From NCBI GenBank assembly GCA_029572955.1, contig JAKPQE010000031.1, positions 1 through 52,382 of the forward strand: 52,382 bases of DNA, written 5' to 3'. This DNA is from Pseudomonadota bacterium (lineage in GTDB: Bacteria > Pseudomonadota > Alphaproteobacteria > Rhizobiales > JAKPQE01). Shown here piece after piece: positions 1 to 10,084 of this stretch. The position numbers and the translations under genes were made by a program. Each line of letters starts with the position of its first letter. The stretch's first letter is position 1. The notes under the pieces were generated by a model. That model did not search any database. It had not been told where the DNA came from and saw only the letters and a program-made list of their open reading frames with translations.

Positions 1-2
1 CG

Positions 3-698
3 CTGGAAATGTCGTCCGAGCAGCTCGCCACCCGCATCCTGTCCGAGCAGACCGAGATCCCCTCGCACAAGATCCGCCGCGGCGACATCTCCGACATGGA
101 GTTCGAGAAGCTGGTCGGCGCCTCGCAGATGATGCAGTCGATCCCGCTCTATGTCGACCAGACCGGCGGCATCTCGATCGCCCAGCTCGCCGCGCGCGCG
201 CGGCGGCTGAAGCGCCAGCGCGGCCTCGACTTCCTCGTCGTCGACTATCTGCAGCTCCTGCAGGGCACCTCGCGGCGTTCCTCGGAAAGCCGCGTGCAGG
301 AAATCACCGAGATCACGACCTCGCTGAAGGCACTCGCCAAGGAACTGCACGTGCCGGTGATGGCCCTCTCGCAGCTCTCCCGTCAGGTCGAAAGCCGCGA
401 CGACAAGCGCCCGCAGCTCTCGGACCTGCGCGAATCCGGCTCGATCGAGCAGGACGCCGACGTCGTCATGTTCGTGTTCCGCGAGGAATACTACATGAAG
501 AACAAGAAGCCGAAGGAGGGCTCGGAAGAGTTCTTCAAGTGGCAGTCGGAAATGGAACAGGTCGCCGGCATCGCCGAGGTGATCATCGGCAAGCAGCGCC
601 ACGGCCCGACGGGCACGGTGCCGCTGCAGTTCGACGCCGAGGTGACGCGCTTCGGCAATCTCGCCCGTACCGACTACCTGCCGGCGCGGATGGACTGA
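3..698 (+). CDS. dnaB: Replicative DNA helicase DnaB, C-terminal part (5' end outside window)
   Basis: This is the ATPase half of the hexameric replicative helicase, which unwinds DNA at the replication fork and binds primase. The reading frame is open from base 3, and the first residues (LEMSSEQLATRI) match the conserved SLEMS motif just after Walker A, so the N-terminal domain and P-loop lie upstream of the window. Visible motifs are the Walker B region FLVVDYLQLLQG, the H3 glutamine region LSQLSRQVE, the H4 region LRESGSIEQDADVVMF, and the C-terminal GKQRHGPTGTV arginine-finger region. The stop is at 696-698. The gene is followed after 27 bases by alr, the usual rhizobial order. The identification is secure. 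Confidence 0.97.
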   Translation: MEMSSEQLATRILSEQTEIPSHKIRRGDISDMEFEKLVGASQMMQSIPLYVDQTGGISIAQLAARARRLKRQRGLDFLVVDYLQLLQGTSRRSSESRVQEITEITTSLKALAKELHVPVMALSQLSRQVESRDDKRPQLSDLRESGSIEQDADVVMFVFREEYYMKNKKPKEGSEEFFKWQSEMEQVAGIAEVIIGKQRHGPTGTVPLQFDAEVTRFGNLARTDYLPARMD

Positions 699-725
699 TC
701 CGACCCTTTCACGCAGGACACCGCC

Positions 726-1889
726 ATGCAGGCCGAACATCGGAGCACTGTCGCGCCGGACCATCCCGAGATCGGCGATGCCGGCGCACTGCTGACCATC
801 GATCTCGGGGCGCTTGCCGACAACTGGCGGCTGCTCGCCGCGACGGCCTCGGGCGCCGAATGCGCCGGGGTCATCAAGGCGGACGGCTACGGCGTCGGGC
901 TCGAACATGCGGCGCGCATCCTCTTTGCCGCCGGCTGCCGGACCTTCTTCGTGGCGCTTCCCGAGGAGGGCCGGCGCGCGCGCGTCGCCGCCCCCGGCGC
1001 CACCATCTACGTGCTCGACGGGCTGATGCCGGGCGCAGCCGCCGACTATGTCGGGGCGGGCCTCAGGCCGGTGCTCGGCTCGATCGAGGAGATCGCCGAG
1101 TGGGGCGCGTTCTGCCGCCTCGCCGGCGACCAGCCCGCCGCCGTCCATGTCGACACCGCGATGAACCGGCTCGGCATCCGCATCGACGACGCGGCGATGC
1201 TGGCCGCCGACGGCGAGAGCTTCGCGGCGTTCACGCCGGCGCTCGTCATGAGCCATCTCGCCTGCGCCGACGATCCGGACGATCCGCTGAATGCCCGCCA
1301 GCTCGACCGCTTCGGCACGGTCCGGGCGCTTTTCCCCGGCATTCCCGCCTCGCTCGCCAACTCGGCCGGCATCCTGCTCGGCCCGGCCTATCATTTCGAT
1401 CTCGTGCGTCCCGGCATCGCGCTCTATGGCGGCGCGCCGCGGATCGCCGGCTTCGACAATCCGATGCGGCCGGTGGTGCGGCTCGAGGCGCGGGTCCTTG
1501 CGGTTCACGACGGCCGCGTCGAGGAGACGGTCGGCTACGGCGCGGCCGAGACGCTGGTGCGCGATTCGCGCATCGCCGTCGTCGCGGTCGGCTACGCCGA
1601 CGGCTTCCTCAGGGCCGGCAGTTCGAGCGATGCCCATGCCGGCGGCCGGGCGATCGTCGCCGGGCAGCCGGCACCGATCCTCGGGCGCATCTCGATGGAC
1701 CTCACCGCAATCGACGTCACCGACCTGCCCGAGGGCGCGGTCAGGCGCGGCGACCTCGTCGAGCTAATCGGCGAAACGATCACGATCGACGAGGTGGCGA
1801 CGAGCGCCGGCACGATCGGCTACGAGATCCTGACCAGCCTCGGCCGGCGCTATCGCCGTCGCCATGTCGGCGCCGGCATCGGGGCCTGA
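726..1889 (+). CDS. alr: Alanine racemase
   Basis: A PLP enzyme of 387 residues that converts L-alanine to D-alanine for peptidoglycan synthesis in the cytoplasm. The PLP lysine is K51 in GVIKADGYGVG. The motif GYGAAETL followed by IAVVAVGYADGF matches the catalytic tyrosine region and the conserved GYADG signature near the C-terminal beta domain. The ISMDLTAIDVT motif holds the conserved methionine-aspartate segment. The ATG at 726 gives a normal family length and sits 27 bases after dnaB. The next gene, radA, begins 3 bases after its stop, so these two are probably co-transcribed. Confidence 0.95.
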   Translation: MQAEHRSTVAPDHPEIGDAGALLTIDLGALADNWRLLAATASGAECAGVIKADGYGVGLEHAARILFAAGCRTFFVALPEEGRRARVAAPGATIYVLDGLMPGAAADYVGAGLRPVLGSIEEIAEWGAFCRLAGDQPAAVHVDTAMNRLGIRIDDAAMLAADGESFAAFTPALVMSHLACADDPDDPLNARQLDRFGTVRALFPGIPASLANSAGILLGPAYHFDLVRPGIALYGGAPRIAGFDNPMRPVVRLEARVLAVHDGRVEETVGYGAAETLVRDSRIAVVAVGYADGFLRAGSSSDAHAGGRAIVAGQPAPILGRISMDLTAIDVTDLPEGAVRRGDLVELIGETITIDEVATSAGTIGYEILTSLGRRYRRRHVGAGIGA

Positions 1890-1892
1890 GCG

Positions 1893-3293
<1,401 letters not shown>

Positions 3294-3334
3294 GCGCCGG
3301 AACGGCGTTGCGTTGCGGTAACGACGACGACAAT

Positions 3335-3360
3335 GCGCTCGCCCGCGGGCGACGCTTTTT
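3335..3360 (+). terminator. Rho-independent terminator after radA
   Basis: A perfect 14-base palindrome (TCGCCCGCGGGCGA, 3339-3352) is extended by a GCG/CGC pair with one bulged base and is followed directly by five T residues (3356-3360). It lies about 40 bases beyond the radA stop and before cvpA, separating the two transcription units. Confidence 0.75.
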
Positions 3361-3454
3361 GTGTTATAGAGGCACCCGATTTCCGGCGGGATTTCGGGAC
3401 CGGCGTCCGCCGGAGCGAGCCGGGAACGAAGTGAGCCGCCAGGGAAGGCCGAAT

Positions 3455-4093
3455 ATGCCGATCACCCTCCTCGACGGAATCGTCATCGCCGTCATGCTCC
3501 TGTCCGCGATCCTCGCGATGATCCGGGGCCTGGTGCGCGAAGTGCTGTCGCTGGCGTCCTGGGCGGCCGCGGCCGCCGCGGCCTGGTATTTCTTCCCGAT
3601 CCTGCTGCCGCTCGCCAAGGAGCACATCCAGGAAGACATCGTCGCCAAGGGCGTCGTGGTCGGCGGCACCTTCATCATCGTCCTCCTCATCGTCTCCTAC
3701 GTCACGATGCGGATCTCCGACTTCATGCTCGACAGCCAGATCGGCGCGCTCGACCGCTCGCTCGGCTTCGTCTTCGGCGCGGCCCGCGGCCTTCTGCTCT
3801 GCGTCATCGCCGTGATGTTCTTCAACTGGCTCGTCGCGCCCGACCGGCAGCCGAACTGGGTCGCCGGCGCCAAGTCGAAGCCGATGCTCGACGGACTCGG
3901 CAACCGCATCGTCTCGGCCCTGCCGGAAGACCTCGAGAGCACCATTCTCGACCGGGTCAAGAAGAAGGTGCTCGGCAAGGACGGCCAGGGCGAGGATGCG
4001 ACGCCGGCCGAGCCCGACACCGATCCGGCCTACAATCCGGCCGAGCGGCAGAACCTCGACCAGATGATCCAGGATTCGGCGCCGGCCCGCTGA
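3455..4093 (+). CDS. cvpA: CvpA family membrane protein
   Basis: A 212-residue inner-membrane protein of the CvpA (colicin V production) family. Its biochemical role is not settled, but it is widely linked to purF and to envelope homeostasis. Several hydrophobic segments are visible: about residues 4-22 (ITLLDGIVIAVMLLSAIL), 27-50, 65-85 (FIIVLLIVSYVTM) and 105-125. The conserved RGLVREVLSLASW segment follows the first helix. The tail is soluble, charged and proline-rich. The start was set at the ATG at 3455, which has AGGGAAGG at 3441-3448 and begins at the family's typical MPITLLD. An upstream extension of the frame reads through the radA terminator and is not credible. purF follows. Confidence 0.92.
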   Translation: MPITLLDGIVIAVMLLSAILAMIRGLVREVLSLASWAAAAAAAWYFFPILLPLAKEHIQEDIVAKGVVVGGTFIIVLLIVSYVTMRISDFMLDSQIGALDRSLGFVFGAARGLLLCVIAVMFFNWLVAPDRQPNWVAGAKSKPMLDGLGNRIVSALPEDLESTILDRVKKKVLGKDGQGEDATPAEPDTDPAYNPAERQNLDQMIQDSAPAR

Positions 4094-4159
4094 CGGATGA
4101 GGCGGGCGACAACGCTTTCGCGAGGAGCCGCAGGGCTCCCCACACACTCGGCGATACGA

Positions 4160-4195
4160 GGCCGGCATGCCGGCCGGGCGCCCGTTCGCGGGCGC
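4160..4195 (+). promoter_or_regulatory. Two adjacent hairpins in the purF leader
   Basis: A perfect 16-base palindrome (GGCCGGCATGCCGGCC, 4160-4175) is followed by a 7-bp stem with a TTCG loop (GCGCCCG-TTCG-CGGGCGC, 4178-4195). They end 20 bases before the purF start. No T-run follows, so this is not a classical terminator. It could stabilise the mRNA or pause transcription. The structure is seen in the sequence; any role is inference. Confidence 0.45.
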
Positions 4196-4215
4196 GGAGC
4201 GAAGGATGCGACGTC

Positions 4216-5685
4216 ATGATGCCACCGGTCTCACGCGACGCTCTCGACAAGTCCGACGATCATCTTCGCGAGGAGTGTGGCGTCTTCGGCATTTTCGGCC
4301 ATCCGGAAGCGGCGGCCGTCACGGCGCTCGGCCTGCACGCGCTGCAGCACCGCGGCCAGGAAGCGGCCGGCATCGTCACCTATGACGGCCACCAGTTCTT
4401 CAACGAGCGCCACATCGGCCTCGTCGGCGACAACTTCACCAAGCGCTCGGTCATCGACCGGCTGCAGGGCACCCGGGCGATCGGCCATGTGCGCTATTCG
4501 ACCACCGGCGCGCCGGTGCTGCGCAACGTCCAGCCGCTCTTTGCCGAATTCGCCGGTGGCGGCTTCGCCGTCGCCCACAACGGCAACCTGACCAATGCCC
4601 GCACGCTGCAGCGGCGCCTGCAGAAGACCGGCTCGATCTTCCAGTCGACCTCGGACACCGAGGCGATCATCCATCTCACCGCGACGAGCCCGCGCGCCCA
4701 TCTCGTCGAGCGCTTCGTCGATGCGCTGACGCAGATCGAGGGCGCCTATTCGCTGGTCGCCATGTCGGAGAAGAAGCTGATCGGCGTGCGCGACCCGCTC
4801 GGCGTCCGACCGCTGATCCTCGGCGAACTCGACGGCGCCTATCTCTTCGCCTCGGAAAGCTGCGCCCTCGACATCATCGGCGCCAAGTTCATCCGCGACG
4901 TCGAACCGGGCGAGATGATTATCGTCACCGAGGACGGCATCGAGACCCTCAATCCGTTCCCGAAGATGCGCTCGCGCTTCTGCATCTTCGAGTATGTCTA
5001 CTTCGCCCGGCCGGATTCGATCATCGAGGGCCGCAGCGTCTACGAGGTGAGGAAGCGCATCGGCGCCGAGCTCGCGGCGGAATCGCCGGTGCCGGCCGAT
5101 GTCGTCGTGCCGGTTCCCGATTCCGGCGTTCCGGCGGCGATCGGCTTTGCCCAGGCGGCGAACGTGCCGTTCGACCTCGGCATCATCCGCAACCACTATG
5201 TCGGGCGCACCTTCATCGAGCCGAGCGACTCGATCCGCCACATGGGCGTCAAGCTGAAGCACAACGGCAACCGCGCCGTGCTCGAGGGCAAGAAGGTGGT
5301 GCTCGTCGACGATTCCATCGTACGCGGCACGACGTCCCTCAAGATCGTGCAGATGGTGCGCGACGCCGGTGCGGCCGAGGTGCACATGCGCATCGCCAGC
5401 CCGCCGACCACCGATTCCTGCTTCTACGGCGTCGACACGCCGGAGAAATCGAAGCTGATCGCCTCGCGCATGTCGGTCGAGGAGATCGCCCAATACATCA
5501 AGGTCGACAGCCTCGCCTTCCTGTCGATCGACGGCCTTTACCGGGCGGTGGGCCTCGAAGGCCGCCACGCCGACGCCCCGCAATATTGCGACGCCTGCTT
5601 CACCGGCGATTACCCGACGCGGCTGACCGACCGGTCGGGCTGCGACCAGATGCGGCAGCTTTCGCTACTCGCCGAAGCGAGCTGA
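4216..5685 (+). CDS. purF: Amidophosphoribosyltransferase
   Basis: The first committed enzyme of purine synthesis, making 5-phosphoribosylamine from PRPP and glutamine in the cytoplasm; 489 residues. The N-terminal Ntn glutaminase domain has its nucleophile at C21 (EECGVFGIFG), so about 20 residues must be removed to expose it. Other glutaminase motifs are LQHRGQEAAGI, HVRYSTTG and AHNGNL. The PRPP-binding loop VVLVDDSIVRGTT lies in the C-terminal phosphoribosyltransferase domain. Two ATGs (4216 and 4219) are possible starts. guaA and guaB lie further along the window but are not linked to this gene. Confidence 0.97.
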   Translation: MMPPVSRDALDKSDDHLREECGVFGIFGHPEAAAVTALGLHALQHRGQEAAGIVTYDGHQFFNERHIGLVGDNFTKRSVIDRLQGTRAIGHVRYSTTGAPVLRNVQPLFAEFAGGGFAVAHNGNLTNARTLQRRLQKTGSIFQSTSDTEAIIHLTATSPRAHLVERFVDALTQIEGAYSLVAMSEKKLIGVRDPLGVRPLILGELDGAYLFASESCALDIIGAKFIRDVEPGEMIIVTEDGIETLNPFPKMRSRFCIFEYVYFARPDSIIEGRSVYEVRKRIGAELAAESPVPADVVVPVPDSGVPAAIGFAQAANVPFDLGIIRNHYVGRTFIEPSDSIRHMGVKLKHNGNRAVLEGKKVVLVDDSIVRGTTSLKIVQMVRDAGAAEVHMRIASPPTTDSCFYGVDTPEKSKLIASRMSVEEIAQYIKVDSLAFLSIDGLYRAVGLEGRHADAPQYCDACFTGDYPTRLTDRSGCDQMRQLSLLAEAS

Positions 5686-5743
5686 GGCGGCTATGCCTCG
5701 CCGCGGGGCGAAGCGATCCGATTTGTTGTACCGGAGGACCTAG

Positions 5744-6490
5744 ATGAGCGCGAAACCGCTTGAGGATCGTATCGTATTGGTCACGGGCGCCTCGCGCGGC
5801 ATTGGCTATCACGCGGCCAAGGCATTGGCCGAGGCCGGCGCCCACGTCATCGCCCTCGCCCGCACGCAAGGGGGCCTGGAAGAACTCGACGACGAGATCC
5901 AGGCGATCGGCGGCAGCGCCACGCTGGTGCCGCTCGACCTCATGGACTACGAGGGCATCGACCGGCTCGGCGCGGCGATCTACGAGCGCTGGGGCCGCCT
6001 CGACGGCCTGCTCGGCAATGCCGGCGCCCTCGGCCAGCTCGCCCCGGTCGGCCACATCGACCTCAAGGTCTGGGACAAGACCTTCGCCGTCAACGTCACC
6101 GCCAACTGGCGGCTGATCCGCTCGCTCGACCCGCTGCTGCGCCGGTCCGACGCCGGCCGGGCGGTGTTCCTGACCTCGGGCGCGCCGCACAAGTGCCGCG
6201 CCTATTGGGGCGTCTATTCGGCCTCCAAGGCGGCGATGGAAGCGATCGTGCGGACCTATGCCGACGAGGTGCGCAACATCACCGAGGTGCGCGCCAACAT
6301 GCTCAATCCGGGGCCGATGCGCACCGCGATGCGGGCCCAGGCGATGCCGGGCGAGGACCCCAACACCCTGCCCCATCCGTCCGAGATCGCGCCGACGATC
6401 GTCGAGATGCTGTCGCCCGGTTTCGACGAGACCGGCAAGATCTTCGATTTCCCGTCCGGCAAGCTGCTGACGCCGCAAATGCCGGCCTGA
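5744..6490 (+). CDS. Short-chain dehydrogenase/reductase
   Basis: A 248-residue SDR-family oxidoreductase, probably NAD(P)H dependent. The cofactor motif TGASRGIG lies near residues 14-21. NAGALG matches the structural NNAG position, and the catalytic YSASK follows SGAPHKCRAYWGV. The serine of the catalytic triad is in LTSGAP. This gene commonly sits next to purF in rhizobia, but the substrate cannot be read from the sequence. The start ATG at 5744 follows GGAGG at 5732-5736. The C-terminus matches normal SDR length. Confidence 0.9.
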   Translation: MSAKPLEDRIVLVTGASRGIGYHAAKALAEAGAHVIALARTQGGLEELDDEIQAIGGSATLVPLDLMDYEGIDRLGAAIYERWGRLDGLLGNAGALGQLAPVGHIDLKVWDKTFAVNVTANWRLIRSLDPLLRRSDAGRAVFLTSGAPHKCRAYWGVYSASKAAMEAIVRTYADEVRNITEVRANMLNPGPMRTAMRAQAMPGEDPNTLPHPSEIAPTIVEMLSPGFDETGKIFDFPSGKLLTPQMPA

Positions 6491-6818
6491 GGGCGGCGGA
6501 CCTGTCGGCATCCGTCGGGATTTCGCGTCTCCCCCTCGTTCCGACTCCCCTCCCTTTCCCCCTCAACGCCTTGCCTTTTCCCCCTCACCCAACCCTCTCC
6601 CCCAAGGGGGGAGAGGGCTCTGGGCGTGCGCGGGCTCTCGGTGGGCACGGGCTTTGGGTGGGCATGGGGGCTTCTGGCGGGGCGAAGGCTTTCGGCGCCC
6701 GCGAGGACCACGGGCGTTGAAAACCTGCGTTCCCTCTCCCCGGCGGGGAGAGGGACAGGGTGAGGGGGGCGAAGCCGCCGGGAAACAGCGTCGAGCGGAT
6801 GCCCGACGGCGTTCCGCC
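6491..6818. other. Gene-free stretch holding a repeat element
   Basis: This stretch lies between the convergent ends of the SDR gene (plus) and the alpha/beta hydrolase gene (minus). No credible coding region is seen; the reading frames crossing it are compositional. It is pyrimidine-rich at the left and contains the paired palindromic element annotated separately. Confidence 0.7.
6580..6768. repeat. Paired-palindrome intergenic repeat (REP/MITE-like)
   Basis: Outer arms CCCCCTCACCC (6580-6590) and GGGTGAGGGGG (6758-6768) are perfect inverted repeats. Just inside them are two hairpins of nearly the same sequence: CCCTCTCCCCC/GGGGGAGAGGG (6593-6603 with 6607-6617) and CCCTCTCCCC/GGGGAGAGGG (6732-6741 with 6745-6754). 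Each half can fold alone, and the halves can pair with each other over about 140 bases. Repeats of this kind occur in many copies in proteobacterial intergenic regions. I see only this one copy in the window. Confidence 0.7.
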
Positions 6819-8240
6819 TCAGTCGCCGATCGACCAGAAGGTGCCGGCCGCCGTCAGATGCGGCACGAGCGCCCGCTCCTCGGGCGTCTCGCCCTTGAGG
6901 ACGGCGATCATGTCCGTGATGACCTTGGTCTTCGTCGCATAGTAGGAATGGAACTCCGGCACGTTCCACGGCGTCACCTCGATCTTGGTGGCGTCGATGA
7001 TCTGGTAGCCGTCGATGACGGTGAGCGGCGTGCCGAGGCGCTCGACCGCGTTGATGGTCGAGGAGATGTTGAGCGCGCCGTCCTTTTCCGAGGTGTAGAT
7101 CACCCAGTTGGCCGAGAGCGGCCGGATTTCGGCGGCGATCTGCTCGGAGAAGAGGCCGGCGTCGAAGTCCGGCGCGGCGAGGATCACCGTCTCGAACAGC
7201 GGCTCGGCGGCATTGCGGTAGGCGATCAGGCGCAGGCTCTGCAGCAGCACCTGGCTGCCCATCGAGTGGGCGACGACGTGGAGCCGCTTGTGGCCCGTGC
7301 CGGCGCGGAGCTTGCGGAAGAATTCCTCGGCATACTTGACGCTCCAGTAGGCGTCCTCGCGGTCGGCGTTGTAGCCGACGAGCGAGCCGTCCGACGGCCA
7401 GGAGAAGGCCACGACCTCGCCCGGGAAGCCGAAATCGAAGGCGATCTGGGCGCCGCGGCGGATCGCTTCCTCGAACGGCACATTGAAGCCGTGGATGTAG
7501 ACGAGCACGTCCTCGGCGGTGGCATCCGAGCCGAGCGTGTCGAAGAACTGGCGCTCGCCGAGCTTGGAAAGCTCGGAAATGAAGATGTGCTTGCGCGGAT
7601 CGTTGAGCGAGGCGATCTGCATCCACGGCGTCTCGAGCTGGCCGCGCTTGTGGCTCTTGGGGATATTGACCTTGGCGACGCCGTAGTGGAGCTGGCGATC
7701 GCGGGTGCGGGCGCCGGAGAAATAGACGCCGGCGCCGGCCGGCTCGCGGTTGGTGGCAAAGAAGATGGTCTGGAGATAGTTGTCGTCCTCGCCCTCGGCG
7801 AAACCGCGCATCTTGGTCTCGCCCGGCGCTCCGGCCTGGCCGCCCTCGGCGAAGGCGTCGGGCTTCGTCGCCGGCCCTTCCTCGCGGGCCGCGGCGGGGG
7901 GAGCCTTCTCCAGATAGCGCACGATGTCGGCGACCCTGGTCGGCGTCTCGGCGGGCTCGGCAAGGCCATAGCCCTCGCAGATCTCGACGACCGCATAGAC
8001 CACGTCGGACATGTCGAGCTGCAGGTCGGCGACGAGGTCGGTTTCGGCCTTCAGCTTCTCCATCGGCACGCCGAAGCGGCGCGACAGGTAGCTGCGCACC
8101 TCTTCGAGACGATTGCCCTTCTCCAGACTGAAAGCCCGCGAGCCACCCTCGCCGGCGGCATAGGCCGGCAGTGGACTTGCGGCGAGGATGCCGAGGATCA
8201 CGGCACCGCTCAGGATCTTGATCAAATCGCGCCCGAACAT
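6819..8240 (-). CDS. Exported alpha/beta hydrolase (DUF900-like) with acyl-carrier-like N-terminal domain
   Basis: A 473-residue protein with an N-terminal signal peptide (hydrophobic about residues 6-27, likely cleaved after AYA). Residues about 44-113 resemble an acyl carrier protein: VADLQLDMSDVVYAVVEICEGYGL then VADIVRYL. The position of the phosphopantetheine serine in DSLD reads DMSD (76-79), so normal modification is doubtful. A linker rich in Ala, Pro and Gly follows. The C-terminal part is an alpha/beta hydrolase of the DUF900 kind, with VLVYIHGFN (oxyanion region, about 245-253), FSWPSDG and the nucleophile elbow VAHSMGSQ (S326). The substrate is unknown. Transcription is divergent from nothing close by. 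The FAH-family gene ends 86 bases upstream on the same strand. Confidence 0.8.
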   Translation of the reverse strand: MFGRDLIKILSGAVILGILAASPLPAYAAGEGGSRAFSLEKGNRLEEVRSYLSRRFGVPMEKLKAETDLVADLQLDMSDVVYAVVEICEGYGLAEPAETPTRVADIVRYLEKAPPAAAREEGPATKPDAFAEGGQAGAPGETKMRGFAEGEDDNYLQTIFFATNREPAGAGVYFSGARTRDRQLHYGVAKVNIPKSHKRGQLETPWMQIASLNDPRKHIFISELSKLGERQFFDTLGSDATAEDVLVYIHGFNVPFEEAIRRGAQIAFDFGFPGEVVAFSWPSDGSLVGYNADREDAYWSVKYAEEFFRKLRAGTGHKRLHVVAHSMGSQVLLQSLRLIAYRNAAEPLFETVILAAPDFDAGLFSEQIAAEIRPLSANWVIYTSEKDGALNISSTINAVERLGTPLTVIDGYQIIDATKIEVTPWNVPEFHSYYATKTKVITDMIAVLKGETPEERALVPHLTAAGTFWSIGD

Positions 8241-8325
8241 CTCTTCGTTCCCAGTTGTCGATCAGCACTGCCCCGATCGGGGGCTAGCGCATCTTCGCGG
8301 CAACCTCGTGACGGCCACCTGCCCG

Positions 8326-9162
8326 TCACACGACCCGCTGGGTCTGCTCCCCGAGTCCCTCGATTCCCAAATGCATGACGTCGCCGGATTTCAGGAAACG
8401 CTGCGGCTTTTTGCCCATGCCGACGCCCGGCGGGGTGCCCGTGGTGATGACGTCGCCCGGCTCCAGCGCCATGAAGCGCGACAGGTAGGAGACGAGGGTC
8501 CTGACCGCAAAGACCATGGTCGCGGTCGTGCCGGTCTGCATGCGCTCGCCGTTGACATCGAGGAACATCGCAAGGTTCTGCGGGTCGGCGACCTCGTCGC
8601 GGGTGACGAGCCAGGGTCCGAGCGGGCCGAAGGTCGGGGCGCTCTTGCCCTTCACCCACTGGCCGCCGCGCTCGATCTGGAAGGCGCGCTCGGAGACGTC
8701 GTTGCAGATGCAGTAGCCGGCGACGTGGTCGAACGCCGCGTCCTCGGAAACGTCGACGGCGCGCTTGCCGATGACCACCGCGAGCTCGACCTCCCAGTCG
8801 CTCTTTTCCGAGCCCTTCGGCAGGACGACGTCGTCGTTCGGGCCGTTGAGGCAGCTCGGCGCCTTGGTGAAGACCACCGGCTCGGTGGGCACCGGCATGC
8901 CGGCTTCGGCGGCGTGGTCGGCATAGTTGAGGCCGATGGCGATGAAATGGCCGATGCGCGGCAGGCAGGGGCCGATCCGCGTTGCCGGATCGACGGCCGG
9001 CAGGCTCGCCGGGTCGATGGCGGCAAGGCGGGCGAGCGAGGCATCGTCGAGCACGGCGGCATCGATGTCCTCGACATGGGCGGAAAGATCGCGGATGGTG
9101 CCGGCGGCATCGACGAGGCCGGGGCGCTCGGCGCCCTTCTGGCCAAAACGCAAGAGTTTCAT
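8326..9162 (-). CDS. Fumarylacetoacetate hydrolase family protein
   Basis: A 278-residue FAH-superfamily enzyme (MhpD/2-keto-4-pentenoate hydratase or 2,4-diketo-3-deoxyfuconate hydrolase type). These metal-dependent enzymes act on C-C or C-O bonds of keto acids. Visible motifs are IAIGLNYADHAAE, the metal-site region DWEVELAVVIGK and VAGYCICNDVSER, and the C-terminal GDVITTGTPPGVGMG. The ATG at 9160-9162 follows GGGAGAC and gives the canonical MKLLRFG start; a longer upstream frame is compositional. Its start codon overlaps that of the divergent BtuF-like gene. The exact substrate is not determined. Confidence 0.9.
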   Translation of the reverse strand: MKLLRFGQKGAERPGLVDAAGTIRDLSAHVEDIDAAVLDDASLARLAAIDPASLPAVDPATRIGPCLPRIGHFIAIGLNYADHAAEAGMPVPTEPVVFTKAPSCLNGPNDDVVLPKGSEKSDWEVELAVVIGKRAVDVSEDAAFDHVAGYCICNDVSERAFQIERGGQWVKGKSAPTFGPLGPWLVTRDEVADPQNLAMFLDVNGERMQTGTTATMVFAVRTLVSYLSRFMALEPGDVITTGTPPGVGMGKKPQRFLKSGDVMHLGIEGLGEQTQRVV

Positions 9163-10084
9163 GACGTCTCCCAACTCTAGAACTCGCAAGGATGATGGGC
9201 GAGGCCGGAGCCTTCGGCAAGCCTTGCGCGGCATGCTTTTTGGGCTTTGCGCATCCGCTGTCGCGCCGGGTCTCGTCGCGGCGCCCGCGCCGGCCCGCGC
9301 CGAGCCGGCATTCTCGCGGATCGTCTCGCTCAATGTCTGCGCCGACCAGTTCCTCATCGCCTTCGGTCTTGCCGACCGGGTCGTCGCCTTCGGGCCGATC
9401 GTTCGCGACCCGGTGCTCTCGTTCTATGCCGACCGGGCCGGCGGCCTGCCGACGACCGCGGCGAGCGCCGAGTCGGTTCTCCTGCTGCGGCCCGACATCG
9501 TGCTCGCCGGGCCGTTCGCCGGGCTCCTTGCCAAGAGGGTGCTGCGGGCGGAAGGGGTGCGGATCGAGGAGATCGGCATCCCGCAGACGATCGCCGAGGC
9601 GCGCCGGCAGATCCTCGATCTCGCCGCCTTCTTCGGCGTGCCGGAGCGCGGCGCGGCGATCGTCGCCGAACTCGATGCCGTGCTCGCCGCGGTTCCGGAC
9701 GGGCCGCGGCCGCGGGCGCTCTACCTGCAGCGGCGGCTGTTCGCGACCGGCGAGGGCACGCTGGTCGACGACCTCCTTGCCCATACCGGCTTCGACAACG
9801 CCCTCTCGGGCACCGCGCCGCCCGGCATTTCGCGGTTCTCGCTCGAATCCCTCGCCGGCATTCCCGCCGACGTTCTGGTGCTCGACGGGCGCGGCGGCGG
9901 CGACGGCGACCAGGGCGCCGCCGTCCTGCTCCATCCGCTCGTCGAAAGGCTCTATCCGGCGGACCGGCGGATCGTGCTACCGCTCTCCTCGATCGTCTGC
10001 GCCGGGCCACCGCTCGTCGAGGCGGTGAAGACGCTCGTCGCCGCCCGCCAGCGGCTCGGCAGCACCGTGGGGACCAGGCCATGA
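9161..10084 (+). CDS. Periplasmic cobalamin/iron-type ABC transporter substrate-binding protein (BtuF-like)
   Basis: A TroA/BtuF-fold (class III) binding protein of about 307 residues. The N-terminus has arginines, a hydrophobic stretch (about residues 25-42) and a cleavage-like ARA, consistent with export. The mature part begins FSRIVSLNVCADQFLIAFG, typical of vitamin B12 and Fe-siderophore binding proteins. SAESVLLLRPDIVLAG is the usual linker into the second lobe. No permease or ATPase gene is adjacent. The start is uncertain: the ATG at 9161 gives a basic n-region, TTG at 9224 or ATG at 9233 would shorten it. The stop overlaps the next gene by ATGA, implying translational coupling. Confidence 0.8.
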   Translation: MTSPNSRTRKDDGRGRSLRQALRGMLFGLCASAVAPGLVAAPAPARAEPAFSRIVSLNVCADQFLIAFGLADRVVAFGPIVRDPVLSFYADRAGGLPTTAASAESVLLLRPDIVLAGPFAGLLAKRVLRAEGVRIEEIGIPQTIAEARRQILDLAAFFGVPERGAAIVAELDAVLAAVPDGPRPRALYLQRRLFATGEGTLVDDLLAHTGFDNALSGTAPPGISRFSLESLAGIPADVLVLDGRGGGDGDQGAAVLLHPLVERLYPADRRIVLPLSSIVCAGPPLVEAVKTLVAARQRLGSTVGTRP

